Source: Mimachlamys varia (Eukaryota > Mollusca > Bivalvia > Pectinida > Pectinidae). Taken from it: DNA of 64,000 nt. The translations under genes were made by a program, and so were the position numbers. Under the pieces are notes generated by a model that was not told where the DNA came from, did not search any database, and saw nothing but the letters and a program-made list of their open reading frames with translations. Positions within the stretch are counted from its first letter, which is position 1, and every line of letters begins with the position of its first letter. Positions 11,871 through 26,800 of this stretch are shown here, in pieces. Where the stretch lies: positions 53,736,401-53,800,400 of the forward strand of contig OX392527.1 in assembly GCA_947623455.1 (NCBI GenBank). Reading direction: 5' to 3'.

Positions 11871-14800
11871 GTAAGGCATTGCATGTTCGAATAAAGTTCA
11901 TCAGTCCATGCAGTTCTGATAACCAATAGAACTGGATTATAACAATTTAAGTTCACATCTCCCTTCTGAAGCGGAGGCTGATTATTTCCTTACCTCTGGG
12001 ACAGGTGGAGGTGTTTGCTCAACTAGGGAAAGGGAAAACTGTAAGATTTGTTTTTGTTATTTGGAGAAATTTTTAAGTTGGCTTGTTCAATGGATGATCC
12101 CAGTGGTACATTTTTGGCTTGCCTGTTCGAAGAACAGGGAGAGCTATTGCAATACCCCTGGCGTGAGCGTGAAAATAATTATGAAGAATTGTTGAGTCAG
12201 TTAAATGTTGTGAAGTAACTATGTATAAGTCCTACATCAATGAAACGTACATGCTTGATGTGTCTAAGGATACACAGCACATGCTAACCTTGGATGCTGG
12301 ATTTTACCTATATATACTTTCCACTTGAATGACCATATTTGCAGACTTAGTGTGTTTGGTTAAGAAGAATGGTTGAGTCCGTTCTTAGTGTGTTTGGTTA
12401 AGAAAAATGGTTGAGTCCGTTGTGAAGTAACTATAAGTCCTACACCAACAAAACTTACATGCTTGATGTGTCTAAGGATACACAGCACACGCTAACCTTC
12501 TGATATTGTATAGTTATTACCGGTATGTATACTACACAGTCAAAATATAAAATTACGAATTATGTGTGTACAGGCGAGCATTGGATGCATGGCTTTGACA
12601 CCATCTCTAGTTGTATGTGGACACACATGTTTAAAGGGCAGTTATTGTTAAATTTATCATTCAAGAGATTCTATACTGAACAAATTGACCACACAGGTTT
12701 AAAGCCCAATCCAGGTAGACAATAGACATTGTAACGTCCCATTAATCTTAATACCTGATGTATTCAATGTGTAAATAAACAATACTGTTAATGAACTTCT
12801 GAAGTGAGGAATTGTGGAAACAAGACTAGTAGACTTAATAAAATAAATAGCAAAATACTCATTTCATTTTGATATTCGTCTGATGGGAGTCTCTTTAATA
12901 TTATCTTGGAATATAGACTACACTTTGTAATCCCAAGTTGAATGGTCATTAAAATATTCAATAAAACACCTTGACCATTACTTATAATTAGTACATTTTC
13001 AGTTCTGATGACTTAAATGTACCAAGAATTGTTAGCTTAACAAGCTTTTCAGTAAAAGTTTTTAAGCACAGTATTAATACATAAAACATTAGGTTTAATT
13101 TTGCATTTTGAAACAGAGGATGGAATATTTTTCAGTCTCAATGATTACAAAATTGTCACATTAATCTTGATAAGATGATGAAGCTTGTCAGCAGGCCTAC
13201 ATGAAGACTGTACAAATGATCATTAATTTACCATTGTTGCCTCTTATACAAGTTTATTGATCATGAGTTTATAGTGTTACCATGCATTATTATTTGTGAA
13301 GTGTATCTAAAGAAGGCATATTTTAGCATCAGGTTAAACATTCTGTTCTAAACATTAGGTTAAACATTCTGTTTTAAACATCGGGTTAAACATTCTGTTC
13401 TAAATATCAGGTTAAACATTCTGTTCTAAACATCAGGTTAAACATTCTGTTCTAAACATCAGGTTAAACATTCTGTTCTAAACATCAGGTTAAACATTCT
13501 GCTTTAAACATCAGGTTAAACATTCTGTTCTAAACATTAGGTTAAACATTCTGTTCTAAACATCAGGTTAAACATTCTGTTCTAAACATCGGGTTAAACA
13601 TTCTGTTCTAAACATCAGGTTAAACATTCTGTTCTAAACATCAGGTTAAACATTCTGTTCTAAACATCAGGTTAAACATTCTGTTCTAAACATCAGGTTA
13701 AACATTCTGTTCTAAACATCAGGTTAAACATTCTGTTCTAAACATTAGGTTAAACATTCTGTACTATACATAAGGTTAAAAAGACATTTTCTCTTTTTAT
13801 TTGGCAGTTATTAAGCATTGTAATTTTTTTATTTGAATTCAAAAATATTTCACATTAAGCTAGCAAAGCTTATTACAATTTATTCCTTGTAATAATAGAT
13901 AAGTAGGACAAATTAATGTATGGTCGACTTCATTGTGACACTTGAAGACAATAGGATTTAATTTGTCAGTCAAATTAAGACAATACATAACAGTATATAC
14001 CCTCACACCTCTAAACAGTGAGAAACACATGGCTACAATACAAATCTTTATGGTTCAAAAACTGTGTCTCTGTCATAGCTAGAAGTCGATCACAAGGTTA
14101 ATGTTGAGAAATATTATAACTCAGGTAATTACTTGAATGTTAACACATCTACCCTTGAAATTGCATAATGAACTATTCTAACCTTTAAATTGGAAGAATT
14201 CAAATTTGTCTTCAGGGGTGAATGAGAAAATAAAATACAGTCACACTGCTCAGTAAGAAACGTGACAGCATATAGGAACCTGACGTAGGCCTACAAATCA
14301 AACAGATCCGTCACGACATATAGGAACCTGACGTAGGCCTACAAATCAAACAGATCCGTCACGACATATAGGAACCTGACGTAGGCCTACAAATCAAACA
14401 GATCCGTCACGACATATAGGAACCTGACGTAGGCCTACAAATCAAACAGATCCGTCACGACATATAGGAACCTGACGTAGGCATACAAATCAAACAGATC
14501 CGTCACGACATAACATTTTATCGGGTACCAGGGGCTGTAATTATAACTAAGAAATTATCATTGTGATAATTAGTAAACTATTTTGTACATACAAGCATCC
14601 CGACCAAATATTTTTCAACAGGACGTTACATGACCAGGCCAAAAGGGCCGAACCAGTTGACCCGGTTTGTAATTTCCTGATATTGTTATGCAAGGTCGTG
14701 TCTCCACGTAACACTGCATACAGCATTGTTTTATGTTGTATTGAAATACATGTCAATGTGTAATTATTAAGTTCATGTGGAACATGTAGAATGTAGTATT

Positions 14801-17800
14801 AGTAATTGTAGCATATTTTTTACTAGAAATGTTCATGTTAAAGTAAATTTGCCAGAAATGAGTTCATGATCCAGACTTTTAGCGAGTGAGTTTATGGTAC
14901 TTAGTATCTTGGTTCAAATATGAAATAATAATAGACTAAGTATTCAGATATGAGGTGATTAAACCAAAGGGTTGGCATGTGTACATGTATTTAAGTTATC
15001 AGAATGTATACTTATATCAGTATTCACTCAGCTATTGCTTTAAGATCAGTCTGTGTGTAAGTAAGTATAATAATTATATAGTGTGGGTTTTGTCAAGTGA
15101 ATGCCAGTGAAATGTATTGTCAACATATTGGAGATTTAATATTGGATGTAGGTCTAATATATACCTGTACTCACCATACCTGTAATTAGTACTGTACAGG
15201 CAGGCAGTAAGTATGGCTTCTGTGTTGGTAACAGAAGTCAAAGGTCAATGCTGTGAGGTAGTCAGATGATATGATTTATTCTGAAATACATGAAAGTCAG
15301 TCTTAAGAAGAGAAGCTTGTTCGGAAATTACATGTGGAATAATATGCCTACATTTATGAAGGCATATTATGGAAGGAAATCAAAGTTTAGACATGGATGG
15401 AATTACATTGATTTTTTTATAATTCCAGCTACTATAGTCACAGGATAATTATATTGGTGAAGGCACAAATTCTGGTTGCCTTGACAGTTAAACATGCAAC
15501 CAAATAGGTCACATATAGTTTCCGAGACATTAAGCTAAACCATGCCAGGCATGATTTGTCATTTTTTGCCCCGCCCATCCTCGTTATCCATGCAGGCCAT
15601 AGGTGAGCATAGAGGATATCGAGGATGGCCCCAACATAAAATGGAGTCGGTTTATAGTGTTGCCCACGTCCATGCCACCATGTCCACCGTCATGTCTCAA
15701 TTCAATGTAACCTGCACTTAACTTCATTATACCCCCCCCCCCCCCCCCCCCCCCCCGCATCAAAGTTAGGAGGGATATACTGGAATCAGCCTGTCTGTCC
15801 GCTTGGCCAATTTCAATGAAACGTCACACAGATATAAAGGACCATGTGTTGATGTGCATGCAACATTTCATGGTTGCTATGGTAACCAATTCACTATAAA
15901 CAGGTTTTCCATAGAAAAATTGTATCTGGACAAATCCTTCTAAACCTGACTTGGCCAATTTCAATGTAACTTCACACAGATATAAAGGACCATGTGTAGA
16001 TCTGCATGCATTTTGTCTTTTCTTAATATTATGGTTGCTATGGTAACAAGTAACTATAAACAGGTTTTCCGATAAACATTTCTCCAGACATTAAACTTCT
16101 CCTAAAGTGTTGATACAATTTCAATGGAGCTTCACACAAATATAAAGGAAGATATATAGACTTTGACATTTACATATGCATGCAAAATTCATTGCATTTG
16201 TTAAAATTCTAAACAAAAGTGTCAGTTCTACAAAACTGTATTTTGCAAACAACATGGAGCGGGGGAGTATTAGTCAGCCATCGACGTACAGTTCTAGTTT
16301 TCATCAAACTAAGGTCAATTATGAATAATACACATTGGACATCATTGCATGTCAGAGTTCAAAGGTCTTTGAGGACTGCAGGTCCCAGTTGCTTGAAACC
16401 AAGGACATTCTTTCAGAAATTTTCTAGTTTAGATATGATTTTATAATGTACAATAACCAATCGCTTATTGCATAGATGAGGAAGGGTTAATTGAGGGGTT
16501 TAGGACTTTTCAAACATGTGCATACATTTTAAGTCTTCAAGATTTTTACACATTTTTGCTTCAGGTTAGCATTATTACAAGTCCTTGAAGCTCCTTATAA
16601 AAAATGCATACTGGGGGTATTCAATTTGGAGTACCGGTATATGTTGTTTAAAGTAAAAAGGATAAATATTGTATATGTTTACAGAAGAAAGTGATTTGTG
16701 GTAAAAATGAATCATATGCAAACCACAATAGCATGCTTGTAAGCCTAGGTCCTGTACAAGGGAAACACATTCTTATTGATAAAAAAAAAAGTAAAAAAGA
16801 TTATGGAATCGATTATTCTGTGACCATTCGGAAAAATGCTTTTGTATTTCATAGCCATTGCAAAATGAAAAGTGCATGAGCATTAATTGACCAGTCAATG
16901 TAAAGAGTATAATACATGCAGTGTGTTTGTTGGCAAGATTGTTTGTACCTGTGTATAGGTGTTGAGTGGTATTGATTTTCTGATACGATTGGTTGTAGTT
17001 GACAAGAGCCAGGGGTTGGCCTATATAGCTAACACCATTGATACTTCAGTGTTCATAAAAACTCTATTGATGTCAAGTGAGTCAGGTTTGGTCTCAGACT
17101 ACAAGTTCTAGCTGCTTGAGTTGACACAGTTAAAATAAACAAATTAAGGCCATGGTACAGACTGTTTAGAGCAAGATAGCCCTCTTCATTTTCTAATACA
17201 CAACACGTGATCGTTGCTCTAGAAACAACTATGATCAATATTATATTAATCATGCATGAATACCATGACGAAAAAGAAGTTAAAAGTTTTCCACATGATC
17301 ATGACAAGGTATATGTTATTGAGTGTACGGAATATTTAAGGGAATATGCTACATTTAATCTGAACTTCTGTACCTCCTTTTCAGAAGAGTGCGATGATCT
17401 AATGGACTTCGGTTATATCAATGCAGTACTTTATTTGATACAAAAATGGCAATGATTCTTGATAATAAAAGGGAGGTAAAAAAATAAAAGTATCATGATC
17501 AGCTAATTCATAAACAATATTTATAGAAACAGATATTATATTGTTCACTGCTTGTTTTATAGATTCAGTTTTATTGTGTCTTCCCTTCGTTACGAAGGGA
17601 GACATTGCATTAGTACCGTTCTGGTTCTTGTTCTGGTTCTTCTAATAATTCTTATCCAGGCCATAACTTCTAAACCGCTGAAGATATCTTGAAGAAACTT
17701 GCAGTATACATTCATCACCTAAAGCAGATATGCAGCGCAAAAATTGAATTGTTACAAATTAGGTACACATGATACATTCAAACTAGCAACTTCTTGATGA

Positions 17801-20800
17801 TTGATCCTGGTCTGATATAATTGCCATATTTCAATTTTCAGCTGTTTACACATTTTATTTATTTCACAGACAAATTTACTAGAACCAAACTGAACTTTCC
17901 AAACAAAGCAGTCGACCTAAATAAAACTGAAGTAATGTACTACTGATATACTCCAGGTCATGTAACACATTAAATAAACAAAATGATTATTCAAACTATA
18001 ACCTGCAGTTGTGCTATGGAAGTGTACTGGGATTTGCTGCTGTTTTTGTGGCCATAATTTTGTAATAAGTTCAAATATTTTCACAATCTCTAACACGATG
18101 CAACCATCCAAGACTAGGAAATGATCTAAATACATCACAACTTCCTGTGGAACAGTGTATTTCAAAATGACCAATCAGAGATGAGAATTCTCAGGACTGC
18201 AGACCCACATATGTTTATCAAAATACAAAATTCCACTAGAAATCCTAAGTTAAATTTTTAGGATAGGCCTGATAAAAACGTTCTCTTATAATATGAGTAT
18301 TTTTTTTCTAAAAATTGATTTAATTTAATGCAGCAAAATCAAACAACAGCAAAATCAAACAACAATGTGACCTTTAATGTATTGTTTGTTGTAGGTTGTC
18401 TACAACATGAGGATGGTACAGTGCTCAAGCCCGTCCAGGGCCCGCCGCGTGGTCAGAGGGAGATGGACTTCTACACCACTGCCTTTGACGAAAACTGCTC
18501 CAACAAAACCCTTCTTAATCTCCGCCAATTTGTCCCAAAATTCTCTGGCATTGTACAGTGTTCTGACAACCCCAGTGGTACGTTTATTTTATTTTCGTCC
18601 AAGAAAAAAACTCGTTTACCAGCTGAAGAATGCAAAGATTTTCATATTTTCTGTTTCTAAGGCTCACCCTGGTTACAACTTCCATGGTTTGCATGAAAAC
18701 ATTTGTAGTTGTATTCCAAAATAAAAAAATCTTTTTATGTAAAAATTGTAATTATATATTAAGTTCTAGTGCATTGGGGACAGTTTGTGTTTTATCAGTA
18801 AACTCTGTGTACAATTAAGGATTAACCTTTGATTTTGTTTAGTTTATGAGATGGATCACGAGGTAAATTGCGTAAACATGAAATCCTTATCTTTACAGTA
18901 TTTGTGTGTAAATGGTTCATAACTGTTCTGATCAATATAGCCCCAGTCATAGATTTCATTTCGAAACTTAGGAACATAAAAACGGTTCAATAAATGTTAC
19001 AGCATGAAGTTTGCATAAGCTATGGTTAACTCTGCCCATGTCCATTATTGATGACATCATACAATTGTGACTCAAACTGGATAATTTGCATAGCTCCGCT
19101 CACATGTATTGTTGTTGATGTCATAGAAATACGACACACTCTCAAGTATAGTTATTGGAAAATAACTCTAGTTTGCAGGACAAAGGTTATCGAGTGAATG
19201 TCAGTGTAGACTGTAAATATTACATCATAATCATTAGTGTTAAGGAAATATTCTCTTTTTCAAGTACTTGTACTTCTAAGTGCAAATAATTTTAGCAAAG
19301 GTTACAACAATTTCGAAATTATTGTCTTTCATTCCTGTATCAAAAACTGTTCGAGACTGAACTTTTGAAAAGTCTTTTTACTGGGAACATTAACTCATTC
19401 GTCCCTATTTTCTAAATCAATTATTCCAGTCATTGGATCGGAATAGTTTAATCGTGTCGTCAGAAGTGAACAAGTTTAAGTTGCTAGATTGTATCAGACA
19501 TTTGTAAATCATAAAGAACATGTACCATATTCGACCCAATAAGCGCCCATCTCCCTATAACCGTCCCTCTCCCTTCTTGAAGATGTCTGAATGTCACACT
19601 ACCTTAATTACGTGATGTCCATTTGACTTGCCAGTTAATGGCGAATTGTAAAATAAACAGCAGTGTCAATAACAAACTCATTTAACCTATACTTCTGCAA
19701 TGCATTATGAATACTGGAAAAATATACTTTTTCTTCTGATTTGCCCTCTCTTTTTCTAATTTTGCAAGTGCCCTTGGCGTTTTTTGGGTCAAATATGGTA
19801 TGTTTACTGGCAGAGGTGCCTGTCATCCTAGCTGGTTGTGAAGGCTGTAATTGGGCGGTTACAAGAATCTGTCCCTATATATGAAGTGATGCCTGTCCTA
19901 AAGGCATTATGTCTGTTCTTTGTACATTGTAGCTTATACTCCACAACAAGTCATGACTTCATGCTTGAGGACATCACGAAAGTGTCCCCTACATGTTTAC
20001 ATTTCATGCTGTGTAGTTTATTAATTAGGTCCTCCTCAATTAATCACAAAGGTACCGTTGGGCACTGTAACATGCTTTAACTTTCTTACTCATTTCATAG
20101 CTAGTGCCTATCAGCAAAAAACCTCATACATACCGTAGCCCATCAGTAGAAAAAACAGTAAACATTATTTGTGTGAAAGTTTAAAAAAAAAAGGACGAAA
20201 CAGATGATATAGATATTATACCAAACATTGTACTGAGGATATAGTTTTGGTTCAAGGTAGATTGTTTTTGTGTTATCAATGTCTCCTCAATCAGAGGGTA
20301 TATACGTTTTAAGTGCTGAGGCCGGCTCCTCATTAGTCCTCCCTATCAATCATGCTGTGGGATACTACAGGCCACTGAGGTCGGCTCCTCATTAGTCCTC
20401 CCTATCAATCATGCTGTGGGATACTACAGGCCACTGAGGACGGCTCCTCATTAGTCCTCCCTATCAATCATGCTGTGGGATACTATAGGCCACTGAGGTC
20501 GGCTCCTCATTAGTCCTCCCTATCAATCATGCTGTGGGATACTGCAGGCCACTGAGGACGGCTCTTCATTAGTCCTCCCTATCAATCATGCTGTGGGATA
20601 CTGCAGGCCACTGAGGTCGGCTCCTCATTAGTCCTCCCTATCAATCATGCTGTGGGATACTACAGGCCACTGAGGTCGGCTCCTCATTAGTCCTCCCTAT
20701 CAATCATGCTGTGGGATACTATAGGCCACTGAGGTCGGCTCCTCATTAGTCCTCCCTATCAATCATGCTGTGGGATACTGCAGGCCACTGAGGACGGCTC

Positions 20801-23800
20801 TTCATTAGTCCTCCCTATCAATCATGCTGTGGGATACTGCAGGCCACTGAGGTCGGCTCCTCATTAGTCCTCCCTATCAATCATGCTGTGGGATACTACA
20901 GGCCACTGAGGTCGGCTCCTCATTAGTCCTCCCTATCAATCATGCTGTGGGATACTACAGGCCACTGAGGTCGGCTCCTCATTAGTCCTCCCTATCAATC
21001 ATGCTGTGGGATACTGCAGGCCACTGAGGTCGGCTCCTCATTAGTCCTCCCTATCAATCATGCTGTGGGATACTGCAGGCCACTGAGGTCGGCTCCTCAT
21101 TAGTCCTCCCTATCAATCATGCTGTGGGATACTACAGGCCACTGAGGACGGCTCCTCATTAGTCCTCCCTATCAATCATGCTGTGGGATACTGCAGGCCA
21201 CTGAGGTCGGCTCCTCATTAGTCCTCCCTATCAATCATGCTGTGGGATACTACAGGCCACTGAGGTCGGCTCCTCATTAGTCCCTCCTATCAATCATGCT
21301 GTGGGATACTACAGGCCACTGAGGTCGGCTCCTCATTAGTCCTCCCTATCAATCATGCTGTGGGATACTGCAGGCCACTGAGGTCGGCTCCTCATTAGTC
21401 CTCCCTATCAATCATGCTGTGGGATACTGCAGGCCAGTTGTTTTCTTCTGAATTATTATAGGACCTGATTCTTTATTTATTGCCCTATACAATACATATT
21501 GCGTTGATGTTTGTGCTTGTAAGTAATTAGCTTAAGGAACTTATGACAGCGGCATTTTGTAGAATATTTTTAATCATATATAATAGTGTTTTAAATTAGT
21601 TACCTGGAGTATGATATTTGTATTCTGCAGTGAGTGATATATTTGTTTGTAAAAATAAGTCTCAGTGATATATTTGTATTTTGTAGTGAGTTACCTGAAA
21701 TATGATATTTGTATTTTGCAGTGAGTGATATAGAGGATATTCAATGGTTTGTCGTTTAATATCAAATATATTTCACTTGTTTGGCAGATTTTTATATATT
21801 TTCACCCCTGTGACCTTGACAGTAGGTCAAGGTTATTCATTTTGACAACTTGGTAGCCCTTCATCCTAGCATGCTATAGGTATAATGGCATCACCCTTGA
21901 CCTTTTAGTTGCTGAGGAGAGGTTTTTGAAAGAATTTTACTACATTTGACCCATATGACCTTGAAAGAAGGTCAAAGTCATTGATATGAGGAAACTTTGT
22001 AGCACTCTATCCCAGGTACCTACTGGCCATATATCAGCATCATGGGCCTTTTGGTTATTGAGAAGAAGATTGTTAAATGAAAAAATTACGGACAGCGCAT
22101 GACGACGGACGAAGCACGATGGCAATAGGTCGGCATAGCCTGAGGAAAAATAACCCTTTCCAGGGAGACAATTCTGGATGTGTCCCGACACAGAGGGCCA
22201 TAAATATTTTATTATATCGAACAAAACTAAAAACAATTGTAAATTTGCTTGATAGTTTAATCAACATATAAATATTACCAGCAACATCCTTGTCTGTTGA
22301 CCTGGGTTCACGAAGGGTTATTTCCTTCCATGGTCATTTCCCCCAAAGGTTATTTCCCTGGGGTTATTTCCTTCCATGGTCATTTCCCCCCAAAGGTTAT
22401 TTCCCTGGGGTGATTTCCTTCCATGATCATTTCCCCCAAAGGTTATTTCCTTGGGGTTATTTCCTTCCATGGTCATTTCCCCCCAAAGGTTATTTCCCTG
22501 GGGTTATTTCCTTCCATGGTCATTTCCCCCCAAAGGTTATTTCCCTGGGGTTATTTCCTTCCATGGTCATTTCCCCCCAAAGGTTATTTCCCTGGGGTGA
22601 TTTCCTTCCATGGTCATTTCCCCCCAAAGGTTATTTCCCTGGGGTTATTTCCTTCCATGGTCATTTCCCCCCAAAGGTTATTTCCCTGGGGTTATTTCCT
22701 TCCATGGTCATTTTCCCCCAAAGGTTATTTCCCTGGGGTGATTTCCTTCCATGGTCATTTCCCCCCAAAGGTTATTTCCCTGGGGTTATTTCCTTCCATG
22801 GTCATTTCCCCCCAAAGGTTATTTCCCTGGGGTGATTTCCTTCCATGGTCATTTCCCCCCAAAGGTTATTTCCCTGGGGTTATTTCCCTCGATGGTCATT
22901 TCCCCCAAAGGTTATTTCCCTGGGGTTATTTCCCTCGATGGTCATTTCCCCCAAAGGTTATTTCCCTGGGGTTATTTCCCTCGATGGTTATTTCCCCCAA
23001 AGGTTATTTCCCTGGGGTTATTTCCTTCCATGGTCATTTCCCCCAAAGGTCATTTCTCTGGGGGTATTTTCCCAATGCCCCATTTTCGGTGAAATGTCTC
23101 ATTTATATCTTATCATGTGATCACGTTTAATCCAATCAGGTCATTTTAGATAAAAGTGGGGTAGAATCAGGGGTTAATCTAGTATTAAGGAGAAACTACC
23201 CTTTTGTACTTTAGGGGGGAAAAAAGCTCTTCAGAGGGGAATTTCTAATAAAGTTAAGTTTCACTTTTTAGGTCTCAAGTGACCTATTCTAATCGCCTTT
23301 TGTCCGTCGTCGTCCGTCGTGCGGTGTGCGTCGTGCGTCCGTAAACTTTTTACATTTTCGACTTCTTCTCCAAAACCACTGAACCAAATTCAATGAAATT
23401 TTACAGGAAGCTTCCATGGCTGAGGGTGAACCAATATTGTGAATTATATGGTCCTCACCCCCCAGGGGCATGCGAGACGGGGCCAAAAAGGGTAAAATTG
23501 ACTAAAACTTCAAAAATCTTCTCCTCTACTCTCAGATATGGTAGAATCAAATACTCTTCATAGATAGAAGGGTCTTAAGGTGCTTTACCAAAATTGTGAA
23601 TTTCATGACCCTGGGGTCTCATGTTTGGCCCTGGGGAGGGGGTAAACTTTACTATAGTTTATATAGGGAAATCACATTTTTGACTATTATTTGTTGGATT
23701 TGTATTGGAATTCATTCTAACTTGTATCAAATTATCAGCATGGGATGACACTTTGATGGTATGTGTATGTTGGCCCTAGTTGACCCCCAGGGGCTGGTGG

Positions 23801-26800
23801 GCGGGGCCAAAAAGGGTCAAATTGACAAAAATTTCAAAAATCTTCTTCTCTACTCTCAGATATGGTAGAATCAAATACTCTTCATAGATGGAAGGGTCTT
23901 AAGGTTCTTTACCAAAATTGTGAATTTTATGACCCTGGGGTCTCATGTTTGCCCCTGGGAAGGGGGTAAACTTTACTATAGTTTATATAGGGAAATCACA
24001 TTTTTGACTATTATTTGTTGGATTTGTATTGGAATTCATTCTAAATTGTATAAAATTATCAGCATGGGATGACACTTTGATGGTATGTACATGTTGGCCC
24101 TAGTTGACCCCCAGGGGCTGGTGGGTGGGGCCAAAAAGGGTCAAATTGACAAAAATTTCAAAAATCTTCTTCTCTACTCTCAGATATGGTAGAATCAAAT
24201 ACTCTTCATAGATGGAAGGGTCTTAAGGTTCTTTACCAAAATTGTGAATTTCATGACCCTGGGGTCTCACGTTTGCCCCTGGGGAGGGGGTAAACTATAC
24301 TATAGTGTATATAGGGAAATCACATTTTTGACTATTATTTGTTGGATTTGTATTGGAATTCATTCTAACTTGTATCAAATTATCAGCATGGGATGACACT
24401 TTGATGGTATGTACATGTTGGCCCTAGTTGACCCCCAGGGGCTAGAGGGCGGGGCCAAAAAGGGTCAAATTGACAAAAATTTCAAAAATCTTCTTCTCTT
24501 CTCCCAGATATGCTGGAATCAAATACTCTTCATAGATGGATTGGTTTTAAGGTTTTTTACCAAATTTGTGAATTTCATGACTCTGGGGTCTTGCATCTCC
24601 CCCTGTGGAGGGGGTTAAGTTTACTATAGTATATTGGCAGAAAAAAAACATTTTTTTGCATTATTTGTTTAATTGCCATAAGAAATGATGCAAATTTGGT
24701 TGAAATTATCAATATGACATGACTTTTGAGTAGTACGCACATATTGACACTGACTGACCCCCAGGTGACTGAGGGGTGGGGCCTAAAAGGGTCAAATTGA
24801 CATAATTTCAAAAATTCATTTTTTCCACTCCCAGATATGCTACAATGTATTGTTATAAATATTCATCTCAACATTCCCATATTTCTCTTTCATGTTAAAC
24901 ATCAGGTGACTGTTAAGGCCCATGGGCCTCTTGTTAAACTTTAAAACATATTTTTCAACTGAAAACAGCAAAGGATAATCAGGAAAAACATATCTGAAGG
25001 ATTTGGGTAGATCTTGACATCAAAAATGAAGGAAAATTTTACATTTCAGTAAATTTAACACAATTCTGAGGGGAAAAAAGGAGTAAAATTCTGAGGGGAA
25101 ACTACCCATAAACGGTATTAAAAAAGGCCTAGATTGACCCCTGAGAATAATAGTACATAACCCCGGTATAATTTTGTCATTGTTTTGTAATAGGAGTATT
25201 CATGAAAATACTTCTTTTCCTCGTAATCTTGAGACATGAACCGTTCCCTCTCATCCATAAAATTGGGGAGGGGTGCTTATAGGGGGAAAAGTGTTAATTA
25301 CGGGGACTACGGTACCTGAAGTATAATATTTGTATTTTGTAGTGAGTTACCTGAAGCTGGAGAACCTTATGTGTCGCCTCAGTAAACCAAGTGTTATAGA
25401 CATCAAGATGGGCAGGAGAACGTACGACCCGGAGGCACCTCCTGAGAAAATTGCACTTGAAGTTGCAAAGTTTCCTCCCGTTCTCAAACTAGGATACCAA
25501 CTGTCTGGCATGCAGGTAGGTCACATGATACCATCACATGGAATGGGGTGTAAAATACAAATTTCCTACACCCCTTCATTTAAAATTCCCGGTTACATAT
25601 CTTCGAAAGATCCTTGTACTCATGCCAATTAAAGACTAACATATCTTCGATAAATAATTCTTAAAATAATACAAATTGAATTGCTTGTTTTGGACTGTAT
25701 GTGTAAAGGTTTATGATTAAGATGACATATACACAAATGGATACATAATCTACTCTATTAAGATGATGTTATAACTAGCCAAAATGAGTTGGGAGAACTT
25801 TAGGAAACATCAGGTTTTAATACATCAGTGTCACTTAATTGATTTCTTAATCTTTCAGGTTTATGATCCAGAATTGAATAAAACAGTGAAGTATGATAAA
25901 TACTACTGTAAAAAACTGTTTGAAGACACCATGGTAACAAACGGTAAGTACTATGGTCAAGGTTACAGTGTCACAATAATACTTGGGGTCAAGGTCACAG
26001 TCAGTATTGAAGAGGTCAAGGTCACAGTCAATATCAAATTAATGCATTAAGTACGAAGACAAATCAATGTCTTGTTTTAACAAACGTCAAGAGAGAGAAG
26101 TTCTGAGAGGGAGGGAGGTTCAACAGGAATGGAAGTTTGGATAAAGAAAAAAAATCAGTGACGGAGGAACAATCAAAGATGGACGGAAAATTTGGGAAAG
26201 AAGGAAGTAAGTAATTATAAGGTGTGAATGAAAGAAGGTCAGACATTGAGAAAAGATACGGAGGGAAAGTCAGAACGGGATTTTGTATTGCTTGTAGTAT
26301 TTGAAGTCATGAAATCAATTCTGTTGTGGTTCACCCCTTGCATCCACATACATGTACTATGTTTATTGTGCTCTGTACTTGTATTTGCTTTAAAATTACA
26401 GCAAAAATGTTCTAGTATCCTGCATTAATATGGTTTTAATTTCATGTGTAAATATATTGTATAAAGTGTTTTTGCTTTTCTCCATTTTTATACCCAGCAG
26501 AGAGGTCAAAGTAAAACGTTATCATACCAAAGACATCTGACATTACACAAAGGAGGGGGATTTCAATGTTAATATGTTCCCAAAGTCAACATAGTTGTAT
26601 GACACTTTGATTTTAACCTGAAACATATATTTAAAAAATATTTTGATATTTTTCAGGGCTAGGAAAATTTGTTTTGATTGACAAGGGTATGAGAAAGGAT
26701 GTACTTAGAGTTGTGGTGGAAAAGCTAAAAGATCTGGAAAGTTGGTTTACAGAACAAAGGATATATGCTTTCTATGCTAGCTCAATTCTGATTGTGTATG

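Larger units (their letters stand above)
11871..18394 (+). other. IPMK intron 1 (phase 1)
   Basis: The intron is 6.5 kb. It contains a local duplication (12185-12500), a 26-bp array, a 48-bp array, a poly-C run, a tandem-core dispersed repeat and a short perfect palindrome, all listed separately. Open frames within it, including the 75-codon frame at 16219-16446, look like repeat or chance sequence. Confidence 0.8.
18578..25342 (+). other. IPMK intron 2 (phase 1)
   Basis: The intron is 6.8 kb. It holds a MITE (19523-19800), the 59-bp array, a duplicated splice-acceptor-like segment (about 21600-21735), a dispersed nuclear-receptor-half-site repeat, the 47-bp array and a 1.66-kb tandem-core element. 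Confidence 0.8.

Noticed and set aside
14547..14763. Overlapping 66- and 69-codon frames on opposite strands
   Set aside because: Chance mirrored frames in intron 1 with no conservation signal visible and no splice signals.
22290..23130. Frames of 91 to 235 codons reading ISFHGHFPPKVISLG repeats
   Set aside because: They are by-products of the 46/47-bp minisatellite. Frames shift between units and several overlap.
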